From Oligoflexia bacterium (lineage in GTDB: Bacteria; Bdellovibrionota; Bacteriovoracia; Bacteriovoracales; Bacteriovoracaceae), in contig JADGAN010000006.1 in assembly GCA_015231955.1 (NCBI GenBank), forward strand, positions 62,001 to 126,000: 64,000 nt of DNA, read 5' to 3'. Shown here in pieces: positions 54,116-61,934 of the stretch (its first letter is position 1; each line of letters opens with the position of its first letter). Below the pieces are notes generated by a model. It saw only the letters and a list, made by a program, of their open reading frames with translations. It made no database searches and had not been told where the DNA came from. The translations under genes and the position numbers were made by a program.

Positions 54116-55056
54116 TGCTTTTCAGACGCCTTTAACCACTGTAACTGAATCTCTGGAGAGGGATAGATTTTTGTATACTCTTTGAAAGTGGGATTGGACT
54201 TGATGAGGGTATCGATCTTAAAGAGTAGATTGTTGTAGCTCTTCCAAAGATTGGGATTGGTGCGAATTTGTGCGCTGATAGTTTTGGTGGTTTCAAACTG
54301 TTGTTGAAAGCTAAACCCTTTTTCAAAGATAAAATAAGAGTAGTTCTTTAACATTTTTTGGAACACTTCTGCTTTGAATTTTTTATTGTAAAAATTCTTT
54401 CCCCAAAACTCATCTAACTCCTTTTCATAAACGTATTGTTGCATGAATCCTGCTTTGGCACGATGAAAATCCTCTAAGATTAACAGGGCAATCTCTAGTT
54501 TCGAGAGATCCATAGCGCGCATAAAGGGAAGAGAGATGAAAAAGATATACTCATCCTTATTGGCAGGAAGTGCAAAATGGGTGGGACTTGCGATGTCGGC
54601 AAGCAAGATTTTTACTTTGATCTCATAGTGGCCTAAACTTTCGAAGAGGTCACGAACCGCTAGGTTTAACCCAAAATCGGGGTGCTCAAAATCCCAGCGC
54701 AGTTTCTGTGCATTTTTAATCAGCCAGTATTCTGAGATGAGTGTCCAAAACTCCTCTGAAGTGGGAAAATTATAGGTGTCGACCTTTTTCTTTAGCAGAT
54801 CTTTTTGTTTGATGATGGCCTCTTCATTCTTTTTTTCTACCACCTCTTCCAGCATATCATTTTTGATGATGCCTTTAATCGCCTTAAAATCGATCGTTTC
54901 TGCTGTCGTGGCCAGGGCCGTGGCCGGAGTCGGCGTTTCTACAGCAAGTGCAGCAATTGCTGCACTTGCTGCTGCGTAAGCGTAGAGCAAGAGAGTCAGC
55001 AGGATCGCAAACACGGTTTTACCTAACTCGCGTCTTCTCCATAATAAGTTGATCAT
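54112..55056 (-). CDS. Exported protein resembling an inactive M48 metallopeptidase
   Basis: A 314-residue protein. A TM or signal region lies at 13-40 (Ala-rich). Residues 160-205 follow the M48 plan: HFALPANKDEYIFF matches NAFALPGGxIFx, then LSKLEIALLILEDFHRAKAG where active enzymes have DELAAVLAHEIAHV. The first zinc His is Leu194 (LEDFH for HExxH), and the expected Glu-bearing segment may be EKELDEFWG soon after, much closer than usual. It therefore looks catalytically dead. It overlaps the SH3 gene by 38 bases and the next gene by four. Confidence 0.6.
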   Translation of the reverse strand: MINLLWRRRELGKTVFAILLTLLLYAYAAASAAIAALAVETPTPATALATTAETIDFKAIKGIIKNDMLEEVVEKKNEEAIIKQKDLLKKKVDTYNFPTSEEFWTLISEYWLIKNAQKLRWDFEHPDFGLNLAVRDLFESLGHYEIKVKILLADIASPTHFALPANKDEYIFFISLPFMRAMDLSKLEIALLILEDFHRAKAGFMQQYVYEKELDEFWGKNFYNKKFKAEVFQKMLKNYSYFIFEKGFSFQQQFETTKTISAQIRTNPNLWKSYNNLLFKIDTLIKSNPTFKEYTKIYPSPEIQLQWLKASEKQ

Positions 55057-55468
55057 AGAGTTTTCCCCAGTAGTAGAGATCGGTTGGTTCTAAGTGCAAG
55101 TGATCGAAAAATTTTGGATAGTTTTTTTGCATGCAGCTCGGGCGTTCTGTAGAGAGCAGCGCCTTTTGCACATACCCTTGAGTGGTCTCGATATCTACAC
55201 TATGCCAATCCTCGGGGATGGCCGCTCCCTTGCCACTAATTTCATAAACTTTCACACTATCTCCACAGGCCAAGGTGTGCAGTGAAGGCGCAAAGCTTGA
55301 GGGATGCTGGTGGATATTGATAAAGAAATGACTTGCGTAGAAGGTACCGATAAATTTTTTTTGCAGTTCGTTTTTGTTGTCGTTGCTACTAGCACTGCTG
55401 CTGTTAATAATGTTAATAACAATAGAAGATAGTAAGAAGAATAGTAGTAAGGTTAATGATCTAAACAT
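55019..55468 (-). CDS. Exported SH3-like domain protein
   Basis: About 149 residues. An N-terminal hydrophobic signal (4-25), an Asn/Ser linker, and a C-terminal region in which GDSVKVYEIS, DWHSVDIETTQGYVQKALL and similar strands resemble a bacterial SH3b domain of about 60 residues, often a wall-binding module. GGAGG lies close before the ATG at 55468. It lies 10 bases after lapB and overlaps the M48-like gene by 38 bases. Confidence 0.65.
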   Translation of the reverse strand: MFRSLTLLLFFLLSSIVINIINSSSASSNDNKNELQKKFIGTFYASHFFINIHQHPSSFAPSLHTLACGDSVKVYEISGKGAAIPEDWHSVDIETTQGYVQKALLSTERPSCMQKNYPKFFDHLHLEPTDLYYWGKLYDQLIMEKTRVR

Positions 55469-55478
55469 CTCTCCTCCC

Positions 55479-56714
55479 TCATATTTTCCATCGAAATTGA
55501 ATCGTCTCCCATTCCCGGCATTGTGGGCACCTCCAGAAAATATTATCTGAGTTATAACCACATTGACTACAGTAGTGTCGAGTAAAAGAATGATGCATGC
55601 TATCTAGGAGTGGTACCACCTCTTTAAGTGCCTCTTGTTCTCTACCCATCTCAATGAGTAGCTTAACGTACTCAATTTTTAAAACCTCATTGGAAACTTT
55701 ACTATTTTTCATCCACTCACGAATGGTATCATAGGCATCGGAGAGCATCTTCTCATCTTTTAAGAGGCGAATCTTGGAGAGAATAACAGAGGGAGAGTTG
55801 TCCAAATCTTTATCTTGCATAGAAAGGAAGAGTGCTTTGATACTCTTTAAGCGCAAAAGATAGAGTTCTCTTGATTTTTCACTCTCCTTTTCAGAAAGCC
55901 CTTCGCTTAACGAAAGAAAAATGAAGGAGGTGTACATGGGCCGTTCTCGTAACACTTCTAATAGCAGTGTTTTGGCATCCTCAATATTCCCGACTACAAG
56001 GTAGAGTTTTAAGCGTAAAATTTTTGCAGAGACAGAGGGTGCAAACTTAAAAGCATCATCGAGCACCTCCATGCTCTCTGCATAGTTGGTGTTTTCAAAA
56101 AGCTGCTTCGCCTTTTGCACTAAAAGGTGAGAGATGGTCTCCGACTGATTTTGATTGGCAACCTTCGAAAGCATCAGGCGATAGCTATAGGCCTCATCCC
56201 AATCTTCAATATCTTCAAAAATGCGACAAAGCGCCAAGATCACATCGGGCTGGTCGCGGCCGATTTTTAAAACATCTTTGTAGGTTTCAATTGCTTTATC
56301 AATAAAGCCACCCTTATCAAAATCGATGGCGAGCTCTTTTAGGGCGCGGAGGCGAGTGAGGTCGGAGATGTTATCTTTGGCCATAAGCGAGCGATGGATG
56401 CTGACCGCTTTTTCAATCTCCCCATTGCTGCGAAAAAGCCCTCCGAGCGCGAAGTAGGTCTCAATGGTTTCGCGATTTAGATCCATGGCATTTAAAAACT
56501 CTTTGATAGCAAGATCACGATTTCCAGAGATAAGGTATTGAGTGGCGTTTAAAAAGATCCTGGACTGGGTTTCAAAGATGGAGGTGCGATACTTTTTGGA
56601 TAAGCGAGTGGTATACTCTTTTTCAATGAAGTAGTGAAAGAGTAATACTAACGTCACAATCATGGCAATGATTGCTAAAATATGCTCTAAAATCCAGGCG
56701 AGTAGTACGTCCAT
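55479..56714 (-). CDS. lapB: LPS assembly/regulation protein LapB (YciM)
   Basis: A 411-residue protein: N-terminal TM (about 8-28), then a TPR solenoid (about 50-365), then a C-terminal rubredoxin-like zinc or iron knuckle with Cys382, Cys385, Cys396 and Cys399 (CSQCG...CPQC). This combination is specific to LapB, which in E. coli steers FtsH degradation of LpxC. It shares one base with the sppA stop region and leads into the SH3 and Tol genes. LpxC is not in the window. Confidence 0.9.
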   Translation of the reverse strand: MDVLLAWILEHILAIIAMIVTLVLLFHYFIEKEYTTRLSKKYRTSIFETQSRIFLNATQYLISGNRDLAIKEFLNAMDLNRETIETYFALGGLFRSNGEIEKAVSIHRSLMAKDNISDLTRLRALKELAIDFDKGGFIDKAIETYKDVLKIGRDQPDVILALCRIFEDIEDWDEAYSYRLMLSKVANQNQSETISHLLVQKAKQLFENTNYAESMEVLDDAFKFAPSVSAKILRLKLYLVVGNIEDAKTLLLEVLRERPMYTSFIFLSLSEGLSEKESEKSRELYLLRLKSIKALFLSMQDKDLDNSPSVILSKIRLLKDEKMLSDAYDTIREWMKNSKVSNEVLKIEYVKLLIEMGREQEALKEVVPLLDSMHHSFTRHYCSQCGYNSDNIFWRCPQCREWETIQFRWKI

Positions 56715-57658
56715 TAATTGACCACAATGCCATTTAAATCGTTTCTATAAAGAAAAAGGGGAATATCTTTGAGGGAGAGGAGTTGTTTTATAGAGGAGGA
56801 GCTTTCTTCTACGGAATCAAGAAAATTCATCAGTGAAAATCCCTTCTTTTGGATTTTTACATAGAGCAGTTGAAAATCACCTTGAAGTTTTAGCTCACGA
56901 TGGATCTCGCGTCCGGCTTCCCATAAGCTGGCCTCTTGGTCGATAAGTCCCGCTTTACGTGCGCTCTCTCCAGAGAAGAGTTGTCCTTGGGCGTGAGCAG
57001 TGAGATCGCCTACGATGCGATCTTTGCGCACACGAAGAATATCATTGACGAACTGTTGATGAACTCCTTTGATGACCGAGTTCAAGAGCTCCTTCTCTTT
57101 GGTGGTAAGGGCACGTGAAGGGTTGCCAGCATCTTTATAGTCTCCCGATTTTAACGTTTCCGGTGCAATCTTTACAAAGTCATAAAGTTTAGAAAGATCC
57201 ATAAACTGCATCAGCACACCAATGGAGCCAGTTAAGGTTCCAGGGTTGGCGTAGATTTTTCGAGTGGCAGCAGCAACGTAATAGCCCCCAGAGGTGGCCA
57301 TGGTACCCATGCTAGCATAGACAGGCTTTATCTTATCGATCCTTAAAATCTCCTGGTAGATTTCTTGGGTAGGTGCAACCGCCCCTCCAGGTGATTCAAC
57401 TCTTAAAATGATCGCTTTGACCTTGGGGTTTTTTTCGGCGCTGATCAGGTTTTCTACCACCTTTTGCGACTCCATGATGACCCCTTTTACCTCCACCACT
57501 CCGATGAGATCCTTGATATTTTTAGCACCCAGTTCCGCCAGTTGTGTTCCATCTGAGGCGCTCTTGATGGTATAGATGGCAAAAAAGAGGAAGGCGAAAA
57601 ACATGATTAAGATCATGAATAACAGCCAACCAATTCCGCGAGTTTTTTGAAAAGACAT
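56714..57658 (-). CDS. sppA: Signal peptide peptidase SppA
   Basis: A 314-residue inner-membrane serine protease of the S49 family, short form. One TM at about 11-32, then the protease fold. Ser123 in TSGGYYVAAA and Lys170 in LKSGDYKDAG match the catalytic dyad. It clears leftover signal peptides. It is the first gene of the long operon sppA-lapB-SH3-M48-like-polytopic-tolQRAB. LapB starts on its last base. Confidence 0.88.
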   Translation of the reverse strand: MSFQKTRGIGWLLFMILIMFFAFLFFAIYTIKSASDGTQLAELGAKNIKDLIGVVEVKGVIMESQKVVENLISAEKNPKVKAIILRVESPGGAVAPTQEIYQEILRIDKIKPVYASMGTMATSGGYYVAAATRKIYANPGTLTGSIGVLMQFMDLSKLYDFVKIAPETLKSGDYKDAGNPSRALTTKEKELLNSVIKGVHQQFVNDILRVRKDRIVGDLTAHAQGQLFSGESARKAGLIDQEASLWEAGREIHRELKLQGDFQLLYVKIQKKGFSLMNFLDSVEESSSSIKQLLSLKDIPLFLYRNDLNGIVVN

Positions 57659-57839
57659 CGGTGTGCACTCCTTAAATAAGAACTCTAATCTCTACTATAT
57701 TAGACAAACTTGATTGCTTAGAACAGATAAAATTATTTTGTTTAGACCTAATAGTTGAGTTAAAGTGTTTGTTAATTTTCTCCGAAGAACTAATAACAGG
57801 CCGTGTGCTGTATTAGCAAAAGCCAGGAGGAGGTGTTCT

Positions 57840-58283
57840 ATGTTTTTTCGAAGAAGAGTTACTATCTTGATTTTAGCGTTCTCCATTATACTTATTCCCT
57901 TTACTATCTTAGTGGCAAAGGAGAAGGCGAAAAAGGCGTCCACGAGCAGTAGTAGTAAGATCCAGCAAAAGAGGTTAAATCGTTTGCTGGAAAAGGCCAC
58001 ATCACACCCTACAAGCAAGAGCAGTGCTTTGGTGAAAGGGAGTAATCCCGAGCATGGTGTGATCTCCGATGCCACTAGCTATCGCTTCGAGCGCACAGAG
58101 GCCAGCGGAGAGCAGGTTCGCGATATCGCTTCTACAGAAAAGGCAAAGAGTGGTGATACCAGTGGTAGTGTTGATAATGGTGATAGTGGACAAATTCCTG
58201 TGGGGTGGCGCTGGAAGTTTCAAGCAAGAGAGAGCTTTGATGAGGGAAATCTTCATCAAAAAAAATCGCGGCTTGCACAGTAA
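57840..58283 (+). CDS. Small exported protein of unknown function
   Basis: A 147-residue protein. A strong AGGAGG seven bases before the ATG at 57840 supports the start. A signal or anchor helix (about 7-26, ITILILAFSIILIPF) is followed by a Ser/Lys linker and polar low-complexity sequence with one ordered-looking segment IPVGWRWKFQARESFDEGN near 115-133. No family recognised. It is divergent from sppA and convergent with the transglutaminase-like gene 16 bases away. Confidence 0.6.
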   Translation: MFFRRRVTILILAFSIILIPFTILVAKEKAKKASTSSSSKIQQKRLNRLLEKATSHPTSKSSALVKGSNPEHGVISDATSYRFERTEASGEQVRDIASTEKAKSGDTSGSVDNGDSGQIPVGWRWKFQARESFDEGNLHQKKSRLAQ

Positions 58284-58298
58284 ACTTTAAGCAAAAGA

Positions 58299-60152
58299 TT
58301 AGTTGGAAGGAAAAACCAGCTCACTTTTTTCATTTAAGGAGAGTGGGATCTTTTTGGCCTGCAACTCTTTATTGAATTCACTGCGACTGATGAGGATGTT
58401 TTTATCTTTGATCGCGCTGAGTTTCCCTCTTAGATCTTTTTGAGTGCCACTATCCTTTAGTTGCAAGGTTAAGGAGACTTTTTCGATAGCAGCAAGCAAG
58501 TCGTGTACTGATTGCAACGCTTCATCGGTTGTAGGACAGCTGCTGCAAAGATTAAGCAGATCACTAAGTCCGGTGTTCAAGCACACGTCACGCACACTGG
58601 CGAGGCGATCGGCCTCTTTAGTCTCGTCGATGCTTGGACCGCTTTGCAAGAGGTACTCTTGGTTTTTTACTACTCTTTTGAGTGTCTCGTTTTCACTAGC
58701 GGCCACCAGGTGACAAGAGTCTGCTTGTGGAATAGGAACCCAGATAAACCCTGGACGATGATCAGCTAGATGTGGGCCACTCCAATTGGAGTAGACGAAA
58801 CCATTTTGCTTGTTTTTGATGATATAGTAGGTGTAGGTGTTTTTGCCAATGCGATCACCACCAGAACGAAAGATATCGTTTTCATCCATGAAACGCACCG
58901 TAGTGGTGTAGTGGTGGACAGTAAATTGATTTTTCAATTGGATGCCTGCCTGTTTTGCCTCTTCAAAGCTTGCCGCTTTAAAAGCGAGAAGCTTATTAAT
59001 CTCTTTTGGTAGTGCAAATTGCTCACGCTTATTTTCTAAGTTAGTGATGAAACTCTCAAGAGTGGAAGAGAGTAACAGATTTTTCTCTTGTATGATTTCA
59101 GAAATTTTTTCATCAGGAGTTTTATTACGTTTTTCAATTAAGATTTTTAAAACCGCATCGATTTCATCGAGGAGATCGAGTTTTGTTTTTTGTAGTTCAT
59201 TACTTGCAAGATAGAAAAAGTGATTGCTGGTGGCGGCATCGTCTGCATCATAGCGAAGGTAAGGCATCTCTTTGCCCTGATGAGAAACCTCAACTGCAGA
59301 AGACTCCATTTCGAAGACGGGTTGGTTCCAGATCTCTTCACCGGGATCTATATTTAAGACAACACCAGCATTAGAGCTAAGTTGCTCTTTAGTGGTGTTG
59401 TGAAATTGGTGGGCGGGGAGTGTCCACTTCACTGGAGAGGAAGGCCCTTCCTTGAGTGTGATCATTCCTAGAGAGTCCATGACAGCATAGTCGCTATCAT
59501 TTAACTCTTTGAATGCCACCATTCCTCCATGGGCCAAGATCACATCCATGTGCTTTTTATGAAAGAAAGCTTGATTGTAGTATTCATTGGGAGCATTTCT
59601 GGCAGAGCCTAGAAAGAGCGAGTTTTTCGAAGGATAAGTTGCGGTGAAAAGTTCTCGAATTTCATTAGCAGAGATAATATTTTTTCCACAAAGGATGCTC
59701 TTTTTTTGCGCAGGATTTACTGTAGGATCAAGTGAGATCTCTTTTTTTACTTTGGGGTCACAAGCGGCCGCAGACCATTGGTGGCACATGCCCCTCCACT
59801 CTGCTTCACCCTCCTCATAATCGTAATCGGCAAAAAATCCATAAAGACTCTCTTCCGCGCCCCTCTTTAAAACGTCGGCACGTGCCTCTTCAAAACGTTG
59901 TAATAAGTTTTTTTCAGAGGTGTCAGTAACAATAAGGCCTGGATTTAAATCAGGCGGAACTAATGCCGTAACATCTTGCTTGTAGCGATCGTGAATGAGG
60001 TATCCTTTATTTAAGGGCAAATAGGTCGAAGAGTGGCCAATTCCACTGCTCACACGTCCTGTCCAAAGTGTAGGATCCTCTGCATGAAGCGCACTTAGAA
60101 CAACTAAAAGCTGAAAGCAAGTCAGCGACAACGTGGAAATTTTTACACTCAT
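58299..60152 (-). CDS. Secreted transglutaminase-elicitor-like protein
   Basis: A 617-residue exported protein. A signal peptide ends near AHA at residue 24. Residues 118-132 contain EWRGMCHQWSAAA, resembling the catalytic Cys box GxCHGWAxA of oomycete transglutaminase elicitors (M81/TGase_elicitor) with Cys123. A second hallmark, EIWNQPVF, is at 273-280, as in the family's VWNQP. The rest, including a helical stretch (310-410) and a Cys-rich end (CLNTGLSDLLNLCSSC near 527-542), is unassigned. Substrate could be host or own envelope proteins; inference. Not in an obvious operon. Confidence 0.55.
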   Translation of the reverse strand: MSVKISTLSLTCFQLLVVLSALHAEDPTLWTGRVSSGIGHSSTYLPLNKGYLIHDRYKQDVTALVPPDLNPGLIVTDTSEKNLLQRFEEARADVLKRGAEESLYGFFADYDYEEGEAEWRGMCHQWSAAACDPKVKKEISLDPTVNPAQKKSILCGKNIISANEIRELFTATYPSKNSLFLGSARNAPNEYYNQAFFHKKHMDVILAHGGMVAFKELNDSDYAVMDSLGMITLKEGPSSPVKWTLPAHQFHNTTKEQLSSNAGVVLNIDPGEEIWNQPVFEMESSAVEVSHQGKEMPYLRYDADDAATSNHFFYLASNELQKTKLDLLDEIDAVLKILIEKRNKTPDEKISEIIQEKNLLLSSTLESFITNLENKREQFALPKEINKLLAFKAASFEEAKQAGIQLKNQFTVHHYTTTVRFMDENDIFRSGGDRIGKNTYTYYIIKNKQNGFVYSNWSGPHLADHRPGFIWVPIPQADSCHLVAASENETLKRVVKNQEYLLQSGPSIDETKEADRLASVRDVCLNTGLSDLLNLCSSCPTTDEALQSVHDLLAAIEKVSLTLQLKDSGTQKDLRGKLSAIKDKNILISRSEFNKELQAKKIPLSLNEKSELVFPSN

Positions 60153-60285
60153 ACAATTAATACCTAATCTCTTTTGGGGCTAACTTTAAGCTGACTTCCG
60201 TTACTTTGTCGGCCTAAAGTTGTCAATAATTTGAGGCAACTCCTTTTTCCTCTTGCGCTGATTGTATTCGTATTTTTTGATTTAC

Positions 60286-60303
60286 TGCCAAAAATTTTAG
60301 GCA
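60286..60303. repeat. Imperfect palindrome upstream of the transglutaminase-like gene
   Basis: TGCC-AAAAATTTTA-GGCA, an 18-base inverted repeat with AT-rich centre, lies between rlmN and the divergent-reading upstream region of the exported protein gene. It could be an operator or a weak terminator for rlmN. Confidence 0.35.
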
Positions 60304-60367
60304 ATAAAGTTATACTTTTGCTAAAAATCAAGGGCTTAAAAAGGTAATGCTCTTTGCTTTTTACAGG

Positions 60368-61459
60368 TTAGCAGTTAGAAGTGGTGATAACCGAGGTTCT
60401 CGTCGCTTTTAGTTGCCCACAGGCGGCGAGGATATCACGGCCTTTGCTTTGGCGAATGGTTGCAGTAAATCCATGCTTTCCTAGTTCATTACAGAACCAA
60501 AGGTTTTTTTCATCAGATGGCCGTTTGAAGCTGTGTCCAGGGTACTCATTAAAGGGAATGAGATTAATTTTTGAGCGTTCCCGAATCAGCAGTTTTATTA
60601 AAAGTTCAAGATCTTCTGGGGTATTGGTCAGCTCATCGATTAAAAGGTATTCATACGTGATACGACGATAGGCCTTAAGGGAGAGTTGATTTAGTGCTGT
60701 AAATAGCTTTTCCAGATTATAGCTACGATTAATGGGCATCAATTGATCACGGATGGCATCACGGGGAGAGTGCAGGGAGACGGCAAGGTTGACTGGAGGA
60801 AACTCATTTAAGAGGAGAATTTTAGGAACCACTCCACAAGTGGAGAGCGTCACTTTTCTTTGGCCAAAGGCGATGCCTTGGGGTTCTAGAAAAATAGTCG
60901 TTGCACGCTTAACCTCTTCATAGTTGTTAAGCGGCTCCCCTTGGCCCATGAAAACCAGGTTGGTGATTTTAGGATAGTAGGTACAGAGGGGATCTTCAGG
61001 TATGATAATGGGATTTTTTAAGAGGAAGCGGTTGACAGCAATATATTGGCCGACAATTTCATGGGCCTGCAAATTTCTCTTCGGCCCTTCGCTACCACTA
61101 AAGCAAAAAGCGCATTTCATGGCACAGCCAACTTGTGTGGAGAGGCATTGTGTAAGGCGATTGGCAGTGGGAATCAACACACTTTCTACACCTTCACCAT
61201 CGTTAAAGCGAAGTAGAAATTTAGTGGTTCCATCAATAGAGCGCTGAATACTCTCGATCAGTGGAAGTTCAAAGGAGAAATCGAGGCAAAGTTGTGCCCG
61301 AAGTTTTTTCGAGACATTCATCCACTGTTCCATGCTTAAGTGCTGATGCTTATAAACCCAAGAGAGCAGTTGTGAAGTAACATAGCTGGAGTATTGCTTT
61401 GTTTGTAAATAGCTTGTGAGTGCTGGCGCTGTTAGCGCATAAAAATTAGCGTTTATCAT
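60368..61459 (-). CDS. rlmN: Dual-specificity RNA methyltransferase RlmN
   Basis: A 363-residue radical SAM enzyme. The cluster motif CAMKCAFC gives Cys112, Cys116 and Cys119; the second catalytic Cys is Cys347 in ILAACGQL. VFMGQGEPLNNY near 168-179 and STCGVVPKI near 204-212 are family blocks. It methylates C2 of A2503 in 23S rRNA and A37 of some tRNAs. It starts with ATG and is probably expressed with the next genes upstream or alone. Length typical. Confidence 0.93.
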   Translation of the reverse strand: MINANFYALTAPALTSYLQTKQYSSYVTSQLLSWVYKHQHLSMEQWMNVSKKLRAQLCLDFSFELPLIESIQRSIDGTTKFLLRFNDGEGVESVLIPTANRLTQCLSTQVGCAMKCAFCFSGSEGPKRNLQAHEIVGQYIAVNRFLLKNPIIIPEDPLCTYYPKITNLVFMGQGEPLNNYEEVKRATTIFLEPQGIAFGQRKVTLSTCGVVPKILLLNEFPPVNLAVSLHSPRDAIRDQLMPINRSYNLEKLFTALNQLSLKAYRRITYEYLLIDELTNTPEDLELLIKLLIRERSKINLIPFNEYPGHSFKRPSDEKNLWFCNELGKHGFTATIRQSKGRDILAACGQLKATRTSVITTSNC

Positions 61460-61509
61460 AACGGGAGCGTTTATAACAAAAACAGCAATCAGTAAATAGG
61501 AAAGTTAAA

Positions 61510-61929
61510 TTAGAACAGTCTCTTAAAGAAATTGCGTCGGTTTTCAGCAGAAAAAGTTGCATCAAAATTACTATTATTATGAAGAGAAGAGAACTCATTG
61601 TCATGAAGAGCGATGGTTTTTCCTAAATTTCCCAGGTCGCTGGTCAGTGCCAGCAAGGTATGGTGGTTTTCTAAGGCCCAATTGTACTCTTCCGTAGAGA
61701 GTGCAATGGCCTTGGGTAGATCCATCTTCTTTAGCAAGTTCTGCGCAAAATCATTTAACTCTTCGGCAGAGTGAAAAGCAGTAGGGAAAAGTTCAAGTGC
61801 TAGTGGGCCTTCGCTAGTAAAGAGAGCGGTGAGGTGAAAATTTTCCGTTTGTAAGGGATCACCATTTTCACTGGTAGAGGAGTAAGTGTGTACAGAGTAG
61901 AGAAGGTATAGGGTGGCAGTTGCAAGCAT
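61510..61929 (-). CDS. Small anchored or exported hypothetical protein
   Basis: A 139-residue protein starting with a hydrophobic segment (about 3-18) and otherwise polar, helical sequence. I recognise no family. It lies five bases after the GH42-like gene and is probably translated with it. Confidence 0.55.
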   Translation of the reverse strand: MLATATLYLLYSVHTYSSTSENGDPLQTENFHLTALFTSEGPLALELFPTAFHSAEELNDFAQNLLKKMDLPKAIALSTEEYNWALENHHTLLALTSDLGNLGKTIALHDNEFSSLHNNSNFDATFSAENRRNFFKRLF

Positions 61930-61934
61930 AAAAA

